From: Ptychodera flava
Taxonomy: Eukaryota > Hemichordata > Enteropneusta > Ptychoderidae
Direction: 5' to 3'
NCBI RefSeq assembly: GCF_041260155.1
Contig: NC_091931.1
Span: forward strand, 34,973,326-35,037,325
DNA: 64,000 nt
The number at the start of each line of letters is the position of its first letter. Within the stretch, counting starts at the first letter, position 1. Positions 1 through 14,315 of the stretch are shown here, piece after piece. The notes beneath the pieces were generated by a model. It searched no databases. It saw only the letters and a list, made by a program, of their open reading frames with translations, and had not been told where the DNA came from. The position numbers and the translations under genes are program-made.

Positions 1-72
1 ATGTTCTGGTAACAACAGGGAGATGACTAAAGTTCACCACTGACTCATTTTTTTTTTCTCTTCCTGTCACAG

Positions 73-3000
73 GATGCAGGATTCGGGGCTGAGCTGGCAG
101 CCAGTGATGCAAAGTCCAAAACGGATGGGTTGGATCACAAAGCAGAGATCAAAAAGTAAGATAGCAAAATGCAAAACATTCCAAATGCTGATTATGTGAT
201 GATTTCCTTATGGAATGACCATTTGATTTCAACTTTGAATTGAGAGGCTATGATTTAGTGGTTTAAATCTTCAATGAACTAATAATGTAACATATTAAAA
301 TTTTCTGCAACAACCTTACTAAAAATTCCTTTTCTTAATCGTTGTTTTATTTCTTGTTGCTCTGTCCTTGACCATGATAGATGGCGCCGATCATTCCTCT
401 TTTCACTCATCTTTGGAATTCCGGTCGTTGCTATTGTAATTTATTTCCGTGTGATCGGTGCTGGAAAGGGTGCGGAGTGTATCTTTCCTGGAGTATCCCT
501 GGAAAACCTTCTTCTCTTTTTCCTTTGCACTCCATGTCAGGTGAGTCAAGCCAGGTAACAGACGATGAGACGTTGAGAGGATTTTTATCGATGACAAATC
601 TGACATTATCTCTTCAAATCTGTATCCATAAAGTTGAAAAGTAATTGTAATGTTAGATGCTATATTTGAAAATTGGCACAAAAAGGACTTCGTTGCCAAT
701 ATCCATTGATTTTTGACCATTACAATTATTTATATTTCTTTTTGTAACTGTCAGACATGACAATGCTCAGTATTCAGTTGGTCAGTGCAGCCTTGTCTTC
801 ATACTTTACATTGTAGTTTGTTGAAAAGTAAATTGATGTCAAGGTTTTCACTAAATTTTGTCACAACACTATTGCAGCATAAAATATAAGTATACCAAAT
901 GTGTATTTGGTTCCCTTGAATAATCTTTCAAGACTTCTTGTTCTTTTCAAAATACAAACTATGACCCACATAAAATCAATGAAATGTTTTGAAATTCATT
1001 GCAGAGTCCTATATTTCCAACTGTTTTTCGACTTTGAGTTGGTTTTTAAAAGATATTTTCATCCATTATTGCATTTTAGATCTTTGGTGGAAGGTACTTC
1101 TATGTACAAGCATACAAAGCCATGAAACACAGAGCCACCAATATGGACGTCCTCATCGTCCTGGCAACCAGCGTGGCATACATATACTCAGTGATAATTT
1201 TACTGATAGCGATCATTGAGGAACACAGAGTGAGTCCAAAGACATTCTTTGACACGCCTCCGATGCTGCTTGTATTTGTATCTTTTGGAAGATGGTTAGA
1301 ACACATTGCCAAGGTAAGAGGAAGGTTTGTTTTCAAACAGGACCATTTTCAAGTGTGGTTTTGGTATTTTATTGAAATACCGGTAATTTGAAGATAAGCA
1401 GGGTTTAAGTCAAATGGCACTAAACTCAGTGGTAACATGTGTTATCATAAAAGAATGTTAATATTCTCTCTTAAATGTTTACCCCTTATCAACTCAGTAC
1501 CGGTACATCTAATAGCAACTCAGCCAATTATTTTCAATCAGTTTTGGTCATGATTGACTGTGTCAGCAGTTATATTGTAATAAAGTACATGAAAGACATC
1601 ACATGTTTAAACATAGACCCTCGAGAAACGGGTTCTCGAGGGTCTATGGATTAAAAGTCTGTACTTAATGAACATTTTTACTGCAATATTTGTACAAGAT
1701 CTTTGATGTATGATAATATTGAAATATAGTCTTGAATTCTTGTTGGATTTAATATTAGTGTCAGCCATTGTATGGTTGAATATTGCCAGTATTGTCACAT
1801 CATGCTGTTACTGGTAGATGAATGGAATCGTATATATGTACGGTAGATATTATTCGAGACATTTGTTGCTGTGGGCTATATTTATGATGAATTTGGAAAC
1901 ACTTCATTGTCCAAATTTCACTCACATCGTGCATTTGGAAATATTACAATGTTCTCTATTGAAATATTCTTAACTCTCCTGTTACATGTAATATTATTTG
2001 AAATCCAAAATGGCCACCAACTCTATACACACTTAGGGGAGAAAGTGTGGAGATGATGCATACACTTAGTTGGGCCAATCAAACACAACACAAAACCAAA
2101 GTGCCTTTGTCTCTTTTGATGAGATTACACTATATAACAAATGTTTGAGTAATAAATTGGTGTGAATTTTGATGAATTACTAATGGTTCATCGCAGGGTA
2201 AAACATCGGAAGCACTAGCAAAATTGATGTCGTTACAAGCCACAGAAGCCATCTTGGTCAAGTACGACGACAAAGGCGATTTGTTGTCTGAAGAACAGAT
2301 CAGTATTGACCTGGTTCACCGTGGTGACGTTCTGAAAGTGGTGCCGGGCAGCAAAGTTCCCGTGGATGGTAAAGTGATAGAAGGCAAGACGATGGTTGAT
2401 GAGTCTCTGATCACTGGGGAATCTATGCCAGTATCAAAACAAGCAGGTTGGTTGGTTAACTTACATTTAGATGTCTCGTAGTCAGATTTACAATTTTTCT
2501 CTGTATTTTCACTGTTTGAAAATGTTCAAAAATTTGTACTTTACCCAAAAGTAGGTCATCTCATTTTGTCATGACATGGTTGAAATGGTCATTAGACAAA
2601 TGATGTGTTCATTTTAGAACATAATTTAAGCTGATTTTGTGGATTAGAAGAAGTGGATGGTTTAAAGGCTTTAGAGTAAACATTTCTGTATCCTGATTTT
2701 GTAAGATCTTGTTGCCAAACAACAAAAATGTAAACCCTGGTTGTCTAAGTTTCATTCATATAGCTTGGTGATACAGCATCATCCCAAAGGCGTAGCTCCC
2801 TTGTTTCCTTTAACAGGGGTGTACAGTTCCATAGAAAATAGTTCGTTTCTATCAAATTTCTTGATGACCACCAGATAAACTTTTTACCGTGTGATGATGT
2901 CCTTCATGACAAAGCATGGATGATAAAAGTTATGTTCACTGTCTTTTCTTCAGCCCCTGTAATGACATGACGGTACAGCTGTAGTTACAAATAGTTTCAT

Positions 3001-6000
3001 GTTGAAAATGATAGACACGCCAACTTCCTGGATTTAGCTTCATATGTCACACGGTTAACATTGCCCATTTTGCAAACGTTGATGTTTCACAGGAGCTGCA
3101 GTGATTGGTGGTTCTATCAATCAACATGGCACAATGTTGATCAAGGCCACACATGTGGGCAACGACACAACTCTGGCACAGATTGTCAAACTAGTGGAAG
3201 AAGCACAGACTTCTAAGGTGCGTATCAGGCATAGAGATTCAACATCCCAAAATTTGTTCATCTTGTGTCCATCATTTCAAAATGCTTTTATATTTTGTGG
3301 TTGCATTTGTGGTTGGGGGTGTCCTTCCTAGGGTCTGTGTCTGTTTTACTCTTTTGAAGTAAGGTTGTTGCTTTGAATAATTTCAAAGAGCCCTTTATTT
3401 GAATTCTACCATGAGTTTTTCCAGTGCCAGTGACATTTGCAGGTATGGTAATTTGAACTATGCAGGCCAGCACAGCATAATGAAACAGCCATAGCTTACC
3501 ATAAAATATGATTCAGTTTGCATGCTGAATAAATTTAATCTCTTCCTGACTGTTTCTTTTTCAAGCACTCAGTAATTTTTTGCACTGGTTGAAATTTTTG
3601 TTCTCGAAACAGCATGATGTCGGCCTGTATTAAACAGCTTGGTGAAGAGAAGCTGTTCTATGTTTAACCAATATGTATAATTTTAGTGAGAGACTATCAC
3701 AGTTTGAAAACTTCTCACTTTCTTGAAATCATATTTTCAGGCTCCCATACAAAGACTGGCTGACCGTATAGCGGGATACTTTGTGCCTTGTATTGTATTG
3801 ATATCACTGATAACTCTGATGGTACATGTGTGTCTTGGATACAGGAATTATCATTACATCACCGAGGGAATGAAAGTGAGTTACCATTAGATTTCTGTTA
3901 TCATTATTACAATGATGTTGGAATAATATGCAAAGTACAAAACATCCAGTGCTTTGGGCAGTGCACTCAACCTACCGCCCAGGCTAAAAATCCCTGTTGG
4001 ACCAACTCCCTGGTTTTCTCCCATGGACTTATGGAAGCAATGTTTCCAATTACTCTGATCTACTTGTTTGTAGCATGTCTTGCATGATACACAGATAGAA
4101 AACATACCTCCTTGTAGTGTGCCCTACAAGCCAATGTATTGAACAACGGACTCAAGTCATCTTCTTGACTTGAGAAAATTTTGCATATCACCACTTGCCG
4201 GTGTAGAACTGAGTCAAGAAAATTTTCAAGAAAATGTAAAACTGACTTCAAGAGTTCACAAATGCTGAAAGTATGAGGGCAGACAGCCCAATAGGATGAT
4301 ATTACATCATAGTACATGTATGATATTAGTGTTAGGTCAGTTAGTATCCTGCAACTGTCTGTAACTAACCCATGTTTCTATTTGTTCATTGAAAACGAGA
4401 AAACAAAAAATAATGTTGGTGTATTATGTGTTTTGTCTGCAAATGTATCAGTGTATCTCACTGTTGGAAATTCTTTTCAGTTCTGTTCCTTATTGATGAT
4501 GTTGACCAGAGAAGACTTAGAAAATTTCTGATATTGAAAACTAAGATTTTACAGTTTGACTAATTTTTTTTAATCACGTAGATTGATGACGACAGGAATC
4601 CTCACGAGGTCATCTGGGAATTCGCCTTCAGATGTGCCATCGCAGTTCTCTGTATAGCGTGTCCCTGTGCTCTTGGGCTGGCCACCCCTACCGCTGTAAT
4701 GGTTGGGACTGGAGTTGGTGCAACCAATGGGATTTTGATCAAAGGTGGTGAACCACTGGAAACAGCTCATAAGGTATTTCTGCCATTTTGATGTCTTCCC
4801 AGTAAGCATGCGAATAGATATTACTGTTATTATTATCATCATCATTCTTAAGAGTTGTATTTTCATGCCATAAGTGCTGATTTTTTACAGGTGCAGACAA
4901 TAATCTTCGACAAGACCGGAACTGTCACCCAGGGGACTCCTAAAGTCGTGGAAACTCAGCCCTTTGTGAACAGCAACGTGTGCACTCTTCGTAAACTGTT
5001 GGCCATCGTTGGCACTGCAGAGAGCAGCAGTGAGCATCCCATTGGCATAGCCATCACAAAACATGCCAAACAGGTAATGAACGCATACGGTATTGGTCAC
5101 CGCAGGCACAGATTTTCTTACTGAATAAATTTAATGGACCAATGCACAATTGAATTCCATGACTGTCTTTCAGCAAAGCAAACAGACAACTTTTTTCAAG
5201 GAATTTTGTCTTTGTTGATAATTTGTTAGTCTGTAATATTTGTAAAGCTATTTAAACATGTTGAATATGTTCCTGTAATGTAATACAACATGAAATATGG
5301 TTAGCATAAAAATGCCTAATCTCTGAAGGAAAATTATTTTCCGTGCAAGACTCATGTGAGACTATGCTAGACCACTATTCTAGTAAACCACACAGTGATT
5401 TATTCAGTGTTCCAATCAGAAAGACAGTGAACCTGCAAATAGTGTTTTGGTCTTCAATAATGAGGGAAAAATTAATTAATGAAGTTTATTTCACTAAAAG
5501 TGAAAGGTACATGAAGTTATAAATTTTTGTGGAGTCTCAGTGAAAATCAAGCAAGTAATGAACTTGATTTACAAAGAGAAAAGATAGAGACAGAGGAATG
5601 TGTACAGATATTATGCATTTAGAGTCAATTACTGGTATGGACTGTGGCATTTGTTACATATAAACTAATCTAGTTCATGAAATATTTAAAGTTTCCTGTA
5701 TGTCTTGACATTGTAACTTTGTGATCCATGATTTGCAGTCACTTGGAGCTGAAAATCTCGGCAAGTGTACGGATTTCCAGGCAGTTCCCGGATGCGGCTT
5801 GAAGTGCACAGTCAGTAACATAGAACCGTTGTTGACAGACCCTGTCAATGGTGAGACTGAACAGACATTGATAGTACCATCATCATCATCAGCATCATCC
5901 ACCTCATCATCCACCTCTTCGAATGGCGGTGTACTGGTTGACAGAGCCAATGGGGCAGGTGGTACAGGGGATGGTAGTACTCAGGGTGACAGTGATATTG

Positions 6001-9000
6001 GTAAATAATCGCATGGAATGACTGCTTCCTCTTTCTGTGAATTGCATGAAGTAAATAAAAGGAAATGGCAGTGCGTTATGCAAATATCATATTCGCTTAA
6101 AATAAATGGATCTCTATATGCATTTTGCTAAGCCAGTCAGCATTTTGTGTTTCTCTCAATCTGTCACATTTAGATCTTTATGTAAATTAAACTGTCAGCT
6201 TTCAATTAGTATCTTTCACGGATCCATGCAATTATAAATCATAATGTATATGTGTTGCTTTGACACTCGGCACGTTTTGTTTCAACAGCTGTCCTTGGCC
6301 AGAGCTTTTCAGTGTTACTAGGCAACCGTGAGTGGATGAAGCGTCATGGTTTGCTGGTTACCATGGAGATGGATGATGCCATGATATCTCACGAGGAGAA
6401 AGCACAAACTGCTGTCCTAGTGGCTATCGATGGTGAGCTTCTTCCATCTTTACAAAAAAAAGATTATTATATTGTGAATTAAAATAAAAAATATGTGTTC
6501 CATCGTCAGAAATAAATCCGTCATACAAGCTCTAGGCTAGTGAGACTTGACATCATCTGAATTTAAAAGGAGTAAATTTAAGCTTGAGAATACCCTTACT
6601 CTAAGCTCAGTCTGTATGCAACCAACTATCACATTATTTTTGCAACTGCAGAATTAACCATTTGAGCGCCAAAGTCTATTTTTGTCCCCTTTGTGAAATA
6701 AATGCCAGTCAATTTTTCTCCTATTTTTGCAAAAATTTTGAGAAAAAAATGTAGCCAATGAAATGTGATGTCCATTTGGTCCAAAATTATCAAAAAATTA
6801 CAGAACAATTCATAAAAATTGCTAAAATTTTGCACCAAAATTTTGGCGGGAGAAAATTACAGTGCTCAAAGGGTTAAAAAGATACACTTCTGTTAATGTG
6901 ACTGCTTACCCTCTTCAGAACGTTTGTGAACTTGACATGTAATCCTAATCAGTGCAACTGATGGATATACTGTAGGTATATTGAAGATTTCATCCAGGGC
7001 TGCAAATAATTCCATATAGCATTTTCGAATGTTGAAATCACTGAAAGGCACAAGAGACTCGCAATAGGATAATATTAAATATTGTCATCAGTACTACTAT
7101 CCATTTTGTTTCAACAGAAAGTGAGATCACATTTGGCAAAATCAGCTTTTGAACTTCAGCACTGCATAGTGTAGGATACATAGGAAGTGAAGGACTCTCC
7201 AAGAAAAACAGTAGTACTATTTTCTTAACTTGTAAGCGTAATGTAAGTTGTCCGCAATAGTTATCTTCAAGTTCCTATCATTTTCCTTCAACACTCCAGG
7301 CATCATCGTTGGCTCCATAGCCCTCGCTGATAGTGTCAAACCAGACGCAGCATTAGCAGTGCACACACTGAAGAAGATGGGTTTGACTGTGATTCTACTG
7401 ACAGGGGACAACAGGAAGACAGCAACGGCCATCGCTAGCCAGGTAAGAACACGGTGTCTTCTTTTTTAACAATTTAACAAATTTGAAATATATTTGTAGG
7501 AAGCGGATATTTTCTAAGCAATGTGAAGTGATTTCCTGATTGGCTGAAGTTTTGTATACCATGAAATTAAACTAGCTTAAGCATTACTGCCTCATCTGAT
7601 CTGAAACTATCTACAGAAATTAATTGTGAAAGAAACAATAGCGTAACTTTTAACAATTTTGCCCATTGCTTTATTCTGTGAAAAAAGTTTGTTTTTATTT
7701 GTCCCTCCAAAGGAAGTAGAAATGCAAAGTAATGGCCCTTGCCAACACAAGCCATTTTGTGAAATTTGCAACCTTCATTGTTGACAAATGAATTCTGGGC
7801 TAGAAATCAGATTCCCACAATAACATCGGACATTATGCACGTAGACACTGTGTTGACAGTTCGAACACCTGGCATTTTGAGAAGATTTTGTGCACCGAGA
7901 GAGAAGTCTGTTTCACAAACATGATAAGAATATAGAAAAACATTCATTAAAAGTAACAGCTTAGCCTTAGATATATATAAGTTATAAGTCTTATGTAATG
8001 TCCAGCCTGGCATAATATTTTCAAATAATTAAAATTATAAGCAAGATAGATTTGTTATTAAAGTAAATATAGGGGCACGATATCATCTTAATCACATGTG
8101 ATAAGTAACTTACATAATAAATATTCTATAAGCCATGCACCTGTTTTCAAGGTATTTCCAACCATACTGACAATTTTCTGTCTTTCAGATTGGGATTAAT
8201 GTAGTCTTTGCCGAAGTCCTGCCGTCTCACAAAGTTGACAAAGTTCAACAGCTGCAGGCCAAAGGTCATTGTGTTGCCATGGTGGGCGATGGCATCAATG
8301 ACTCACCGGCTCTGGCCCAGGCAGATGTGGGCATTGCCATAGGAACAGGAACAGATGTCGCCGTGGAAGCTGCGGATGTAGTGCTTATCAAGGTGAGATA
8401 GGTTGTATTTTACACAAGGGGGGTTTGAAATTGATGTTGTCATGGTGCCCATAGATACTTATTAAATAGTGAATGGTGATCACCAACACTATACGCTAAG
8501 CTAGACGTGATATCATTTGTTTTTCCATAGAATAACCCCAGTCTTTGATTGGGGTTATTCTAATGGAAAAAGGAATTATATCATACTCATTGTGAGACAG
8601 GACCAACAAGTGTGTAAAATATTCCAATACAATGATTAGATGAAAAATAAAATACATTGTTAACAGTGAAATACTTGTGTTAAGCAAAATGTGCAGAACA
8701 CAAGTAGTGTGTATGCTATGTCTGCATGTTAAAATCTGCTAAGTAAGTGTTCATTACATGTCTGTGATGGCGGAGAAGATGAAGGATGATAAAATCAACG
8801 TTTTGATTTGCTAGGTTCACGTATTTGTTGCATATCACATGATTAGAAAAAAAAATATTCTTTTTTTTTCTCATAGCACTTCAAAGAATAATATTAGTTT
8901 TTCGCTAATGGATCTATGTCATGCAGAGTACAAAGCAGTCATTCTTAGTGTGTGTTGATGCAAGGAAATACACATGTTGTATGCTTCACTTTTCTGATAT

Positions 9001-11103
9001 CTATAAGTTTCAGTACTGGCAATACATATTCTGCAGCAGGCAGTTTTATTTTGAAAATAATACAGGCACACCTGAAGAAAAGATATAGGCCATTTTACCA
9101 TCTGGTGTAATTTGCTGGTCCCAGGGTACCTGATAAACAAATATTAAAAATATACCCCATAGGATAGTGGAGATTTGCAATGTAGATTTGTCTTAATGCT
9201 GTATTTATCTGTCTTGCCACAGTGTATTTATGAAAACCTTTCAAAACTTGCAGGCAATAAAATAAATAGGCTACTGACTCTAAATCACCGAGGTATTTTC
9301 CTTTTGTTGTCGACAGAATAATTTACTGGATGTTGTCGGAGCAATTGATCTGTCCAAGCATACTGTACGGAGAATTCACTGCAACTTTGGTTTTGCTGTC
9401 ATTTACAACTTGATTGGAATTCCCATTGCTGCAGGTAAGATTGTATGAACCAGTTTTTTTCAGTCACCTCATGAAGGAAGAACTATCTGATTAATAGATT
9501 TCAAAAGAGAAAGAACTCTGCAATTGTGAATGTAAATTTAACAGGATATTTGCAAACACGTGCGTACAGATTTTTGTTGTCAAATTTTAATTTTTAAAAA
9601 AAGTAAGTTTCCAGTTTTAAAGGAAAAGGAGTCAGCTCTCTGTATCTTTGAACTTTTTGAGTATGGCATAATCTGACCTTGACTCGACAGTTCAAAGTTT
9701 GGGTGAGCCATATCATTTACTTACAGTTATGATATATGTGTGTACACAAGTGACATTAAGGCTTACCAGTGGCCTTGAACGTGGTTTCACAGAATGCCAA
9801 ACATGCAGTGTATGGCCTGGAGAATTTCCCATGACATAGGTGACCTTTACTGTGACTTAATGTCCTGCATAGAGTGACTTTTATTTATAAGTTGTCTGAC
9901 TGTCACCTTATGGCATTGATATAATTGGCCAGTCTATTTAGTGTTTTGAGACAAGGCATATGATTGGTTTAGAAGAATCATGTGTCTGAAGACCTATCGC
10001 ATAATCTTCTATAGGTGGCCTCTACTTGTTTAATCAAAACTTTGTGTTTCATGGGAATTGTCATCGAAATTAAAGTACAATAAGTAGAAAAAATTGCAGC
10101 TATATGTCAATATTGTTTGAAATTGATGCATTCTTCTGTATTTTCATAGGTGTTCTAATGCCAATTGGTTTGATGTTACAACCATGGATGGCAGCTGGTG
10201 CTATGGCCATGTCTTCAGTGTCTGTTGTCACTTCATCACTTCTCCTGAAATTGTGAGTATCCAGAAGGAATTCCCATTTCAAATGGAATTTCCCATTTTG
10301 TATATCACTATGGCAAATTGAGAACAAAAATGTTTCCGTCAACAATTGTACATGCATCTAAGTTGCTTGTAGAATTGTGTTCCCACATGCTCAAATTACA
10401 TGGTGCGCTGGAATACTCATTATGGTGATGATTATGGTAATGCATGTTTTGAGAGATCAAGTTCGAGTTCACAGGGCAGTTGAAGGTCAGGCCAGAGCTA
10501 GGTTGGCGTGCAAGTATTGAAGTCAGAATATGTAAAGGTCATAAATGCCTCCAGAAATAAGATCATGTACTGTACCATGTCTTTGAGGCAAAAAGTAGAA
10601 AAGAGCACATCCTGTGCATTTTATCGTTTCCATGGAGACAAATATTTTTGACAGACCTTTTGGGTAAAATCTTTTGTCTTTGCAAAAAAGTGATCACAAA
10701 TAATATTTTGTGAGAACGATTCAGCCAATCAAAGTGATATTTTTTCTGATTTATATCATAAATTAATTATTTTTGTCAATAATTGTTTACATGCTTTGTT
10801 TCATCCGAGTTTAAAGCACTCTTGAAAAAAAAACTAAATGTGTGAAAATTGTTTGACTGTCCATACCACACCAACAGATATAAAAAGCCATCAGCTGACA
10901 AGCTAGAAACAGACGACTTTCTGGAAATCCAAAAGACTGTTTCCACGGCAACTCCACGAGATGATGGGATAGTGGCAAACTCTGATGCAGAGGACATCGA
11001 ACTGCAACCAAGAAAGAAGCCATCTAGAGCTCAGCAGAAAAGTAAGACGAAGCGAGATGATGAGAGGCGACTGCTTGATGATGATGACGAAGAAGAGGAA
11101 TAA
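73..11103 (+). CDS. ATP7: Copper-transporting P1B-type ATPase (ATP7A/ATP7B orthologue), 3' part; N-terminus outside window
   Basis: Fifteen exons join in one frame (854 codons including stop): 73-155, 381-540, 1080-1313, 2197-2446, 3093-3217, 3741-3875, 4582-4773, 4891-5073, 5739-6000, 6289-6432, 7300-7442, 8189-8392, 9317-9434, 10150-10252, 10878-11103. All junctions are AG/GT. Seen in order: the end of the last metal-binding domain, membrane segments beginning with KKWRRSF, the FFDTPPML segment, the TGE actuator motif (2413-2421), the CPC copper site (4660-4668), the DKTGT phosphorylation site (Asp at 4909), the SEHP motif (His at 5035), GDGIND (from 8285), IYN, and MxxxS in the last membrane helix. 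Known for the family: ATP-driven Cu(I) export into the secretory pathway or out of the cell. A Ser/Gly-rich insert (about 5870-5990) extends the nucleotide-domain loop. The acidic C-terminus has a dileucine (RRLL), typical of trafficking signals. The multiple N-terminal CxxC domains must lie upstream of the window. Confidence 0.97.
1612..1648. repeat. Perfect hairpin, 16-bp arms, in ATP7 intron
   Basis: CATAGACCCTCGAGAA (1612-1627) and its exact reverse complement (1633-1648) flank a 5-base loop. A related imperfect hairpin lies at 14277-14315, so this appears to be a dispersed short element rather than a one-off palindrome. Confidence 0.8.
6654..6877. mobile_element. MITE with TTAA-containing inverted ends
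   Basis: The ends TTAACCATTTGAGC (6654-6667) and GCTCAAAGGGTTAA (6864-6877) are inverted repeats with one mismatch, bounding 224 bp in an ATP7 intron. TTAA at both borders suggests a piggyBac-like TTAA target duplication. There is no coding capacity. Confidence 0.65.
8507..8584. repeat. Foldback sequence, ~35-bp imperfect arms
   Basis: AGAATAACCCCA (8529-8540) and TGGGGTTATTCT (8550-8561) form a perfect core stem. Complementarity continues outward through TTTTTCCAT/ATGGAAAAA to GTGATATCAT/ATATCAT with a few mismatches and one bulge. It lies in the ATP7 intron after the exon ending at 8392. It may be a tiny MITE; no copy elsewhere was recognised. Confidence 0.6.
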
Positions 11104-11398
11104 TTTGCTGCCAATTCATTGGTCAATATGATGGGTTCAAAGGTCAAAGTTCATAATGAAATATTTCAATGCGAAAACAATGCAAAGAGGAAATTACTCA
11201 ATTGAGCATGTGAGTTTAAATTCTTAAAATAGTGTGGGAATATCAAAATCTGTTTCAAGAATAGTCCTTCCGTGTTATCCTTACAGTATTCCAGCATTAT
11301 CCCACTCTTTGTAAACTCCTCGCTCATTGCATAAAGGTTCAATGTCAATACCACAGCTGATTGTTTCAGGAGTAGTCAGCCAAGGTTCCATTTAAAAT

Positions 11399-11404
11399 AA
11401 TAAA
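11399..11404 (+). terminator. Candidate poly(A) signal for ATP7
   Basis: AATAAA lies about 300 bases after the ATP7 stop codon. A second AATAAA at 14583-14588 could serve a longer 3' UTR. No transcript evidence was available. Confidence 0.4.
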
Positions 11405-14276
11405 GAATCGCCCTTGCTGACACAATACAGTTACTGCAGTCATACAAAACAGGGTCTGCAAGCAGACTGTCTTGTCATAATGAATTATTGATAGCAAATT
11501 TACCACACTGGCCCCTATGAGGCTTTCCCATTAGGACTACGGTATGTGTAGTGGCTATTTACTGCATCGGTACAATATTGTGATCAATTTCTCAAAGACC
11601 AGAATTTTTTAAAACCCTGTCAATATACCTGATAAAAAAAATCCTGGCCCAAACGGCCAGAAAACCCATCTGAAAACAGTGGTTTGGTTCAATGGACGAT
11701 CAGCTGAAGTGGGCAACTCAGCTCAATGTTTAAGATATTTAATTACAATCATGTATAATGTCAAAAATTTACTGTCAGCCTGTCGTAGTTTTGCACAACT
11801 CTGTAGAGATCAATTATACTGTAGTTGCACTTTTAGTACAATACGAAAAATTGAAGATTGGCTGTTGAATATTTTGAGCATATGTTAAAGAAATTTAGAT
11901 TTTGGCTTGGAGGGGGGCAGGGCAAGAGTGGACAAGCTCCAGTCAGCAATAGAAAATGGCTAAACGCAATATTGAAGTAAAAACTAGATATAGTGGTACA
12001 GAACATGGAACCATGCTGAAGTAGCTTTTTGCCTATTACTTTAGACCTCTCGCAAAATGCTGGAATGATGTCATTGGTGTCTCTGTTCACTCTGTCTATA
12101 AAGTGTGAAAGAGGGTTTTTTGCCAATCAATCAACATCAATCAAGCTGCAGTCGCAGATGTGATTTCTTAAAAAGTATGATATTTACAAAAATTCTTTTC
12201 AGAGAGTGTCTTTTTCCCTTCAATGCGATAGAACTCTCTTTGGAATTTTCAACATGCGTGGTTTAGAACATGTGTGAATGATTCAGATAATTACAGCCCT
12301 CTATGTCGCTGACGAGGCAGAGTGAGTGTGAGAATAGGTGACTGACCACAAACTCTGTGTGAGAGATTTCTAGAATAGGGATTATGATGCACCAAACATG
12401 CACACCCGCGCTTATCCTCATCAAATATGACCATAACATTGACCTGAAGCACATCAACGTCTCGCTTCTTTTAAACATATCTCCAGGAATATATAATTTA
12501 GATACTGCCCTCTATGGGCCAAGGTGTTTACTCTTTTGTTTTTACCAATTTTATTGCTGTTGTGGAAATACAGCTGCAGCTTCTTTTATCCAAGTGTTTT
12601 ACATATGGAGCTGATTAACTCTGAATTTATCAGTCGACTGAATTTAGAATATTATAGCAACTGAGAAGAGATGTAAAATTTTGTAATTATTGTGTATATG
12701 GTCTATTCAATATTTCAAAAATTATGTGAAGAATCAATATTTTACCATATGTATATTTGAAAAAAATGTTCATGCTCTGGTCACCGTATTATTTACTGGA
12801 CATGCCATGCAATGTCAAATCAAAAAACTTACTGAATATAAAGAAACTCAACTTTGTTGACTGATATTTGATGAAATGTTTATCTACAACTGTGTGAAAC
12901 TGACAAGGGTGAACATGAATGGCATGAGGATGTCTGATTTCGAATCTCAGTAAAGTGAGTTACAATGGAGTGAAAGACAAGATTTTAAACTTATTAAGAG
13001 GTTTATTACTATTCAGTTGTACTGGGTATGTTTATGGCCACACTGCCTCTAATTAAGCTATTGATTTTTCAGGCAAACTCGGCAATCAGATGCTGAAAAC
13101 AATCAGCTGTCAATTTCACAAGGTGATTGATGATTGGGCAGACAGCACTTGCATATCAGATATAGATTTATTAACCCTTTCCTTGCCATATTTGGCATGG
13201 CCCTATTGACTTTGTGGCAAATTTCATGTGTAGCGGCTCGGACCTCTCCTGAAGGAAATGAGGTGAAAGACCTATGGAAACAGCTGAGTGGCTGTAACAG
13301 GCATGAGTCATCCCTTTCCATTTAGACTTCCAGTCGTACATGTGTTGGGGCTGTTGAATGAAAAAACGGCAATTTACCCACTATTGTAACGAAAGGTCCA
13401 ACTTTGCTGATGCAAAAGACAAGGGTGGTTTTCACAGGTAGCGGTGAAAAAATTCATTCTGCATGCATACATCTCACCAACTGAGTTAGTCACTCAGCAT
13501 ACAGACAACTTGGTCGCTTGGTTACACCCATACAAATTGCAAGTTTCTCTCTATGACGGGAAACCGAAAGTTCAAAAGATTAATTCTTTTTATTTCACTG
13601 TTGATCAAGATTCTTCATCAATGCAGAAAATTCTTACATTACGTTTACTCAGGCTTTACAATATAAAACTTATTTTCCAATGTTGTCCATCTAGGTATAT
13701 TATTAAAATGTTGAATAATTTTGAATGGTTGATGTATTTAGTTGGTCTATGATTATTACTTTCTATATCTTGGGATATTTATCGTACAAATTCTCGTTCT
13801 TATGGTCTTTCATGAAAAGTTTTTATTTTCAAAATTTCGGTCTATTCTGTATAAATTTCACTGAAAGTACTGAATTGTACATCACATGGTAGCTTAACCT
13901 CAATTATATTAGGAGAATTCATCATATGGTGACACATCACCCAAACTTTTTGTAGAGCTAAGAAAGGTGTATAGCCCTGGATATATTGCATTAGCACTGA
14001 TCTGTATACTATATAGGAGATTTTTTTCATACATTTGCAGTTCAAAGGAATGTAAACTCCATTTTCTGAACTTTCCACGTGGATTGAAAGCAACATTTGA
14101 AATAGTCAAGACTATTGGTAACAGGTAAAACAATACATAACTGCATACTTAATGAATCTCACAGCACTTAAGCGAACTCAATCAGAAAGTTGCTTCCATT
14201 TGTTGAACTTGACCACAGCAGTGGGAGTCAAAACTTTATATTCCAATTAAAAAAAAATAGCCTGGTATAGTTTCTT

Positions 14277-14315
14277 CATAGACCCTTGGAGAAACATTTT
14301 TCTCTAGGGTCTGTG
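14277..14315. repeat. Second, imperfect copy of the CATAGACCCT hairpin
   Basis: CATAGACCCTTGGAGAAA pairs with TTTTCTCTAGGGTCTGTG across a very short loop. It shares the sequence CATAGACCCT-N-GAGAA with the hairpin at 1612-1648, including the inverted right arm. Confidence 0.65.

Noticed and set aside
13134..13325. 63-codon frame between ATP7 and the GST gene
   Set aside because: No homology recognised and no splice context; it overlaps a TTAACCCTTT repeat-like sequence.
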